This document shows, one piece after another, positions 58,747 to 64,000 of a stretch of DNA of 64,000 nucleotides. The notes under the pieces are model-generated. The model made no database searches. It was not told the DNA's origin and saw only the letters and a program-made list of their open reading frames with translations. The stretch lies in contig DASZAN010000167.1 in NCBI GenBank assembly GCA_035945115.1, positions 77,405-141,404 on the forward strand, read 5' to 3'. Positions within the stretch are counted from its first letter, which is position 1. The number at the start of each line of letters is the position of its first letter. This DNA is from DAHUYF01 sp035945115. Lineage in GTDB: Bacteria; Pseudomonadota; Alphaproteobacteria; ATCC43930; CGMCC-115725. Both the position numbers and the translations under genes were made by a program.

Positions 58747-60339
58747 ATGCAAGGGACGACCGGACGCCCGTCCTTGATGACGCGCCGTGGCTTTGGGCTC
58801 GCCAGCGCCGGCGCCGCGGCGGGCTTGCTCTTGCCCAATACGATCATTCGCCCGGCGCGCGGCGCGCCCCAGGCCGGCGGACAATTGACAGTCGCGCTCT
58901 TCAAGGATTTGCGCACGCTCAATCCGACCATGGGCATCTTCGGAAACGAATGGCGGGCGACGGTCAATCTTTACGACAATCTGACACAACTCACGCCGGG
59001 CGGCGGCGTCGAGGGTGCGCTGGCAGAATCATTCGAGCCCGGGGAGGACGGTCGCGTCTGGACATTCAAGCTGAGGCGCGGCATCAAATTCCAGGATGGC
59101 GCCGATTTCGGCAGCGCCGATGTCGTGGCGACCATCGAAAAGATTCTCGATCCCAAAACCGCCGCGCCGTACAAGGCGGAGCTGGGACCAATCGCGGCGG
59201 TAAAAGCGATCGACAGCTACACCGTGCGTTTCGAGCTCTCGTCGCCTTATGCCGATCTGCCGAAGGCGCTGGCGAGCGCCACGGCGCGGATCGTTTCGCA
59301 AAGCGGCATCGCCGATTTCGCTAAGCTCGACACCACGCCGCGCGGGACCGGACCCTTCATCCTTAAGGAATTCGTTCCGAATGACCGTGTGGTGATGGAG
59401 CGCAATCCCAATTATTTCCGCTCGGGCCGGCCGCTCCTCGATCGCGTGGTGATGCGCGTCCTGCCGGATACGAGCACGCAAGTGGCGGCGCTGCGCAACC
59501 GCGAGGTCGACGCCATCGCCGATGTCGAGGCCGACACTTTCAAAGAGATCGGCGCAATCGCCAGTGTCAACGCCGTTCAGGTGGTAGGCGGTACCTTCAA
59601 TAACCTCGTGCTCTATGCCAACAAACCTCCCTTCGACGATCCGAGGGTGCGCACGGCGGTCAAGCTCGCGATGGACCGTGGTCCAATGACCGCCGCCATC
59701 ACCGGCGATACCGGCACGCCTGCCAACGATCAGCCGATCTCCGCAGCCTATGAGTATGTCGATCGGTCGGCCGGCGTGCGCAAGCCGGATTTGGCGGAGG
59801 CGCGCCGTCTGCTCAAAGAAGCGGGACACGGCAACGGGTTCGAGCACAAGGTGGTGGTCTCCAACAGCCCCGCCTCGCGCGAGAAGACCGCCGTGGTGAT
59901 ACAGGCGATGGCGCAGCAGATCGGCATCCAGTTCAATCTCGAACTCATGGACAATGCTCGCTACGGCAGCACCATCTGGAACAAGGGGATCGACTCTTAC
60001 ATCGGCAATTACACGACACGGCCGACCGAAGATGCGATTCTCTCCAAGCTTTACTCGAAAGCCTATGGCATCGACGAAGGCCGCTGGTCGACGCCCGAGA
60101 CAGAGAAAATGCTTGAAACCGGCCGAGCGACGACCGAGCCCGCCAAGCGTCGCGAGATCTATCTCGCGTTCGAGCGCCTCGCCAGCGACCAGGGTCCATT
60201 CATCATTCCAAATTTCTTCAACTCGCTAGGCGCGTCGTGGAATTATGTGAACGAGTGGCCGGTGCGCGCGATCACCACCGAGCAGAAGCTCGACACGACG
60301 TGGCTCTCGCCGGACGCGCCGGGGCGCAAGCGCATTTGA
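58747..60339 (+). CDS. Oligopeptide ABC transporter substrate-binding protein (family 5)
   Basis: 530 aa from the ATG at 58747, chosen because AGGAGG precedes it; 58723 is the alternative. A Tat-type signal (TRRGFGLASAGAAAG) lies near the start. QLTVALFKDLRTLNPTMG and RGTGPFILKEFVPNDRVVMERNPNY are family signatures of DppA/OppA. Delivers peptides or related compounds to the permease that follows. Confidence 0.93.
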   Translation: MQGTTGRPSLMTRRGFGLASAGAAAGLLLPNTIIRPARGAPQAGGQLTVALFKDLRTLNPTMGIFGNEWRATVNLYDNLTQLTPGGGVEGALAESFEPGEDGRVWTFKLRRGIKFQDGADFGSADVVATIEKILDPKTAAPYKAELGPIAAVKAIDSYTVRFELSSPYADLPKALASATARIVSQSGIADFAKLDTTPRGTGPFILKEFVPNDRVVMERNPNYFRSGRPLLDRVVMRVLPDTSTQVAALRNREVDAIADVEADTFKEIGAIASVNAVQVVGGTFNNLVLYANKPPFDDPRVRTAVKLAMDRGPMTAAITGDTGTPANDQPISAAYEYVDRSAGVRKPDLAEARRLLKEAGHGNGFEHKVVVSNSPASREKTAVVIQAMAQQIGIQFNLELMDNARYGSTIWNKGIDSYIGNYTTRPTEDAILSKLYSKAYGIDEGRWSTPETEKMLETGRATTEPAKRREIYLAFERLASDQGPFIIPNFFNSLGASWNYVNEWPVRAITTEQKLDTTWLSPDAPGRKRI

Positions 60340-60346
60340 CGCGCCC

Positions 60347-61300
60347 ATGAGTCCGGCGTTCCTGCTGCGCCGGCTCTTCTCAGGCCTGCTTTCGCTCGCC
60401 ATTCTCTCGTTGCTGATCTTTGCGTGCACCCATGTGCTGCCTGGCGACGCTGCAACGGCGATCCTCGGCGAGAACGCCACGCCAGAGGCGCTGCAGGCGA
60501 TCCGCGTCCGGCTCGGTCTCGACCGCCCGCTCACGCTGCAATATGCGGGGTGGCTCGCCGGCGCCCTCCGTGGTGATCTTGGCGTCTCGGCCACCTTCAA
60601 TCAGCCGGTTGCGGAAGTGATTGGACTTCATGTAGCGAATTCCATGACGCTCGCAGCGATAACGCTCGCCGCCGCCGCTCTCATCGCCATCCCGCTCGGC
60701 GTCATCGCCGCGGTTCGGCGCGGGAAGGCGCTCGATGCGACGATTCTCACCGGCTCCTATCTCGGCATCTCCGTTCCGGATTTCGTGATCGCGCCGCTGC
60801 TCATCCTCGTGTTCGCCGGGCCGCCGCTGCAGCTGTTGCCGTCAAGCGGCTATGTCCCGCTCGGCGAGTCGTCGCTCGGTTGGCTCGCGCACATCGCGCT
60901 CCCCACCGCGACGCTTACATTGGTGCTGATCGCGCATCTCATGCGGCAGACGCGCTCGGGCATGATCGATGTGCTCGCAAGCGAGTACGTGAGGACCGCG
61001 CGCCTCAAAGGACTGCCGGAACGCATGGTCCTCCTTCGCCATGCGCTTCGGAACGGGCTCACCACCAGCATAACCGTACTTGCCCTCGATTTTGGCTACC
61101 TCATGGGCAGCATCGTCATCGTCGAGGAGATCTTCGCTTATCCTGGGCTTGGCAGGCTCATCGTTTATGCCGTCGCCAATCGCGACTTGCCGCTCGTACA
61201 AGGAGCGGCTCTGTTGATCGGCGCGGTTTACGTCGGCGCCAATTTGCTGGCGGATTGGGTGCACGGACTGCTCAACCCGCGCGTCGCCGCTCACGCATGA
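60347..61300 (+). CDS. Oligopeptide ABC transporter permease, DppB type
   Basis: 317 aa. Begins FLLRRLFSGLLSLAILSLLIF and contains the ATPase-coupling EYVRTARLKGLPERMVLLRHALRNG segment. Six or so membrane helices. The gene starts 7 bp after the substrate-binding protein and overlaps the next permease by 4 bases. Confidence 0.94.
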   Translation: MSPAFLLRRLFSGLLSLAILSLLIFACTHVLPGDAATAILGENATPEALQAIRVRLGLDRPLTLQYAGWLAGALRGDLGVSATFNQPVAEVIGLHVANSMTLAAITLAAAALIAIPLGVIAAVRRGKALDATILTGSYLGISVPDFVIAPLLILVFAGPPLQLLPSSGYVPLGESSLGWLAHIALPTATLTLVLIAHLMRQTRSGMIDVLASEYVRTARLKGLPERMVLLRHALRNGLTTSITVLALDFGYLMGSIVIVEEIFAYPGLGRLIVYAVANRDLPLVQGAALLIGAVYVGANLLADWVHGLLNPRVAAHA

Positions 61301-62163
61301 GCACCGCTGCCGTTTCTTCAAAGCTACGGGATCCGCGGTCGCGGCTCGGCCACAACGCCTATCTGCGAATCGGTGGCGCGCTTACCGCCGCTGTCCTTCT
61401 GGTCGCGGTATTGGGCCTCATCTGGACACCTTATGCGCCGAGCGCAGTCGATCTGCTGCACCGTTCGGCGCCACCCGCAGCGGGCCATCTCTTCGGCACC
61501 GACCAATACGGACGCGATGTGCTGAGCCGCATCATGGCTGGGGCCTGGCGATCGGTGAGTCTTGGTTTGGCGGCGACGGCGCTGGCCGCGGCCGTTGGCG
61601 TGCCGCTCGGGCTCGCCGGCGCCTATTGGCGCGGCTGGCTAGACACGCTGATGATGCGCGTGATCGACGCTCTCCTATCGATTCCCAGCCTGATCTTTGC
61701 GCTGCTCATCGTCGCTGGATTGGGCACGGGCCATGCTCAGGCCATCGTGGCGCTCGGCATCGCCGCTGCCCCTCGCTTCACGCGCGTGGTGCGCGGCGCG
61801 GCAATTAATGCGGCGGAGCAGGACTACGTCACGGCGGCGCGCGCCCGCGGCGAAACGACTCTTTACATCCAGTACCGGGAGATACTTCCCAATGTCTGGC
61901 CGCCGATCGTGGTGGAGGCCAGCATCTTTGCGGGATTTGCGCTGATGGGGGGCGCCGCTCTCTCATTCTTGGGTCTCGGGACGCAACCGCCGGCCGCGGA
62001 TTGGGGCGTAATGGTGCGCGATGCGCAGCGCTACGTCTCCCAGTCCTGGTCGCCGCTCGTCGCTCCCGCGGCGACGATTTCCCTGGCGATCGTCGGCTTC
62101 AATCTTCTCGGCGAGGGACTGCGCGATCGGCTGCAGCTGAGTGAGCGACCCGCCGATGAATGA
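61297..62163 (+). CDS. Oligopeptide ABC transporter permease, DppC type
   Basis: 288 aa. Starts at the ATG at 61297 (ATGA overlap). The early LFGTDQYGRDVLSRIMAGAWRS segment and the EAA-like coupling loop (YVTAARARGETTLYIQYREILPN) identify it. A longer frame to 60880 exists but lies inside the DppB gene. Second membrane component of the importer. Confidence 0.94.
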   Translation: MSTAAVSSKLRDPRSRLGHNAYLRIGGALTAAVLLVAVLGLIWTPYAPSAVDLLHRSAPPAAGHLFGTDQYGRDVLSRIMAGAWRSVSLGLAATALAAAVGVPLGLAGAYWRGWLDTLMMRVIDALLSIPSLIFALLIVAGLGTGHAQAIVALGIAAAPRFTRVVRGAAINAAEQDYVTAARARGETTLYIQYREILPNVWPPIVVEASIFAGFALMGGAALSFLGLGTQPPAADWGVMVRDAQRYVSQSWSPLVAPAATISLAIVGFNLLGEGLRDRLQLSERPADE

Positions 62164-63790
62164 GCCGCTGCTTGCGCTCGAAGGATTGAGCGTCGCCTAT
62201 CGCGCGGGGGCGCAGGTCGGTCCGGTGCTGCGCAACATCAGCTTCACCATGTCGCGCGGCGAGGTCCTCGGTATCGTCGGCGAATCCGGCTCCGGGAAAT
62301 CGACACTGCTCTTCACCATCGTGAATTATCTTCCAGCGAACGCGATGATCGAGGGAGGCATCGTCCGTTTCAACGGTCACGATCTCCTCTGTGCGGCGCC
62401 GGATGCTCTCCGCGCGACGCGCGGACGGCGGATCGCGATGGTCTATCAGGATCCCGCGACGGGATTGAATCCGGCCATGCGTGTCGGTGCTCAGATCGCG
62501 GAAGTGCGCCGACAGCATTTCGCGGAAACGGGATCGGCTGCTCGAAGGCGTGCGGCCGAGCTCCTTGGCGAGGTTGGAATCGATGCGCCACAACGTATCG
62601 CGGGCTCCTATCCGCATCAGCTCTCGGGTGGTCAGCAGCAGCGCGTCATGATTGCGATGGCGCTGGCGGGCGAGCCCGAGCTGGTGCTGATGGACGAGCC
62701 GACCACCGCGCTCGATGTCCTCGTTCAAGCGCGCCTGCTCGATCTCATCGGCGATCTCAAGCAACGCTTCGGCCTCTCGGTGCTGTTCGTCTCCCACGAT
62801 CTCGGCGCGGTCGCGGCGATCGCCGACCGGATCGGCGTCCTCTACGCCGGCGAACTGATGGAGCTCGGCCCGGCGCGCGAGGTTCTCGAGAGGCCCGCCA
62901 CTCCCTATACCCGCGCCCTCATAATGGCAATTCCGCGGATCGATGCGCAAACGCCCGCCCGAAGCATTAGCGGGCATGTGCCAGCGGTCGCGAGACCCAA
63001 TGACGGCGGGGCGCCATTGTTGCAGGTAACTGAGCTCTCGGTGCGCTACCGTCATCCCCGCCTCTGGAGAGGCGGCCCTTCGGCGACGGTGCAGGCGGTC
63101 AAACGCGTATCATTCCGCCTTGAGCGCGAGCAAGTCCTTGCCATCGTTGGCGAGAGCGGCAGCGGCAAGACGACGGTGGCGCGGACCCTCCTTCGCTTGC
63201 TGCGACCGCACGCCGGAACCGTGGTGGTCGATGGCGAGGACTTATCCGCGCTGAGCTCAGCGCGATTGCGGCGCCTCCGCCGGCAGGTGCAGATCGTCTT
63301 CCAGAACCCCACCAGTTCGCTCAATCCGCGCAAGACGGTTTTGGATCTTGTGGCGCGCCCGCTGCGGCTTGCCGGCGCTTCGAGCGACGCGGCGCAAGCC
63401 GATGCGGCGGCCATGCTTGGTGCCGTTGGGTTGGGCCCAGAGTTTCTCAAGCGCTGGCCGCATCAGCTGAGCGGCGGCGAGAAGCAGCGCGTCGCCATCG
63501 CGCGCGCCTTCGTCACCGGACCGAAGCTCGTAATCCTCGACGAGCCGACGACTTCGCTCGATGTGTTGGTTCAAGCCGCAATTCTCGAGCTGCTCGAGCG
63601 GCTCAAACGCGAGCGGCGATGTTCATATCTGCTCATCACGCACGATCTCGCCGTCGTGCGGCACATCGCCGACCACGTTGTCGTCCTGCGAGCAGGCGAG
63701 GTTTGCGAGTCGGGGACGGTCGCGGCAGTATTCTCAAAGCCGCGCCATTCCTACACCAAGGCGCTGCTCGATGCGGCCCGACACGACTGA
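62156..63790 (+). CDS. Fused oligopeptide ABC transporter ATPase (DppD-DppF type)
   Basis: 544 aa. Two ATP-binding cassettes in one chain. First: GESGSGKST, LSGGQQQRVMIAMAL, LVLMDEPTTALDV. Second: GESGSGKTT, LSGGEKQRVAIARAF, LVILDEPTTSLDV. The DppD- and DppF-type halves are normally separate genes; here they are joined. The ATG at 62156 overlaps the DppC end by 8 bases. Energises uptake through the two permeases. Confidence 0.95.
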   Translation: MNEPLLALEGLSVAYRAGAQVGPVLRNISFTMSRGEVLGIVGESGSGKSTLLFTIVNYLPANAMIEGGIVRFNGHDLLCAAPDALRATRGRRIAMVYQDPATGLNPAMRVGAQIAEVRRQHFAETGSAARRRAAELLGEVGIDAPQRIAGSYPHQLSGGQQQRVMIAMALAGEPELVLMDEPTTALDVLVQARLLDLIGDLKQRFGLSVLFVSHDLGAVAAIADRIGVLYAGELMELGPAREVLERPATPYTRALIMAIPRIDAQTPARSISGHVPAVARPNDGGAPLLQVTELSVRYRHPRLWRGGPSATVQAVKRVSFRLEREQVLAIVGESGSGKTTVARTLLRLLRPHAGTVVVDGEDLSALSSARLRRLRRQVQIVFQNPTSSLNPRKTVLDLVARPLRLAGASSDAAQADAAAMLGAVGLGPEFLKRWPHQLSGGEKQRVAIARAFVTGPKLVILDEPTTSLDVLVQAAILELLERLKRERRCSYLLITHDLAVVRHIADHVVVLRAGEVCESGTVAAVFSKPRHSYTKALLDAARHD

Positions 63791-63855
63791 AGCGTGGAAA
63801 TCTTGCGCCCCTTCGAGCGCGGATCACGCATTCTGGATTCCCAAACAAGCTGCAC

Positions 63856-64000
63856 TTAGACGACAGCTTGCCGGCCGCGCGCCGCGATATTGTCTGCTAG
63901 ATAATCGGCATCGCGCCAGACGCCCCAGATGAAGGCCGAAGCTCTTCGCGACAACCAGGGCAGTCCCAGAAAGTAAAGCCCGGGCACCTCTGAAACACCG
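63856..64000 (-). CDS. C-terminus of an FAD-dependent oxidoreductase (partial)
   Basis: Only the last 47 codons are inside the window: GVSEVPGLYFLGLPWLSRRA, then FIWGVWRDADYLADNIAARGRQ. The GLYFLGLPWLSRR pattern is typical of the C-terminal block of flavin-containing monooxygenase-like or NAD(P)/FAD-dependent oxidoreductases. It is convergent with the ABC operon. Confidence 0.7.
   Translation of the reverse strand, partial: GVSEVPGLYFLGLPWLSRRASAFIWGVWRDADYLADNIAARGRQAVV

Overview
The window looks like a stretch of alphaproteobacterial chromosome, GC-rich over most of its length. The evidence is the mnmE-mnmG-rsmG-parA-parB order with canonical parS palindromes, a cobalt-type nitrile hydratase-like locus, RND and Dpp-type transport operons, and an extragenic palindrome of a kind I associate with this class. 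I cannot name a genus from the sequence.

Region 1 (1-16,100) is an accessory island with visibly more A/T in its coding sequence, strongest from about 8,000 to 15,200. Its left part is a casposon-like core. Four genes run leftward: a basic-tailed protein, a degenerate HNH-like zinc protein, an HNH nuclease and a family B DNA polymerase with intact exonuclease and polymerase motifs. Two genes run rightward from the same 114-bp gap: a helix-turn-helix protein and a solo Cas1 (casposase-like). There is no CRISPR array and no cas2. Next to it is a compact cluster that reads like an undescribed restriction- or defence-type system. It has a ParB-like protein, an SNF2 ATPase, a tiny ORF and a DUF3883/PD-(D/E)xK-like protein on one strand, converging on a DNA methyltransferase, an SF1 helicase and an ITADCDI-motif protein on the other. 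The cluster could be casposon cargo or an independent neighbour. Terminal inverted repeats were not found by eye.

Region 2 (16,100-26,700) is core chromosome: a thioredoxin-fold YyaL-like protein, a 2Fe-2S ferredoxin-like protein, a DUF4142 lipoprotein, a PRC-barrel protein, then mnmE, mnmG, rsmG, parA and parB with two parS sites, one of them inside rsmG. An amidohydrolase follows that appears to have lost an internal segment.

Region 3 (26,700-45,150) is metabolic and envelope: a frameshifted response-regulator remnant, a lysozyme-fold protein next to a three-gene nitrile hydratase/thiocyanate hydrolase-like locus whose beta subunit is split in two, a GMC oxidoreductase, a 3-hydroxyisobutyrate dehydrogenase-family enzyme, a TVP38/TMEM64 membrane protein, a large hybrid histidine kinase, and an RND permease-adaptor-outer membrane factor operon.

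Region 4 (45,150-57,420) mixes intact genes (porin, aminotransferase, cupin, ECF sigma factor, HicAB) with many broken ones: a molybdate-binding remnant fused by deletion to a porin-like remnant, and truncated DoxX, glycosyltransferase, Nudix and cupin genes. It ends at a defective tRNA-Gly-like sequence beside an intact tyrosine integrase, so it looks like an old integration and decay zone. Several small ORFs here and at 33.6 kb may be real.

Region 5 (57,500-63,800) is one operon: an M20 peptidase-like hydrolase and a complete oligopeptide ABC importer with a fused double ATPase. The last bases hold the C-terminus of an FAD oxidoreductase.
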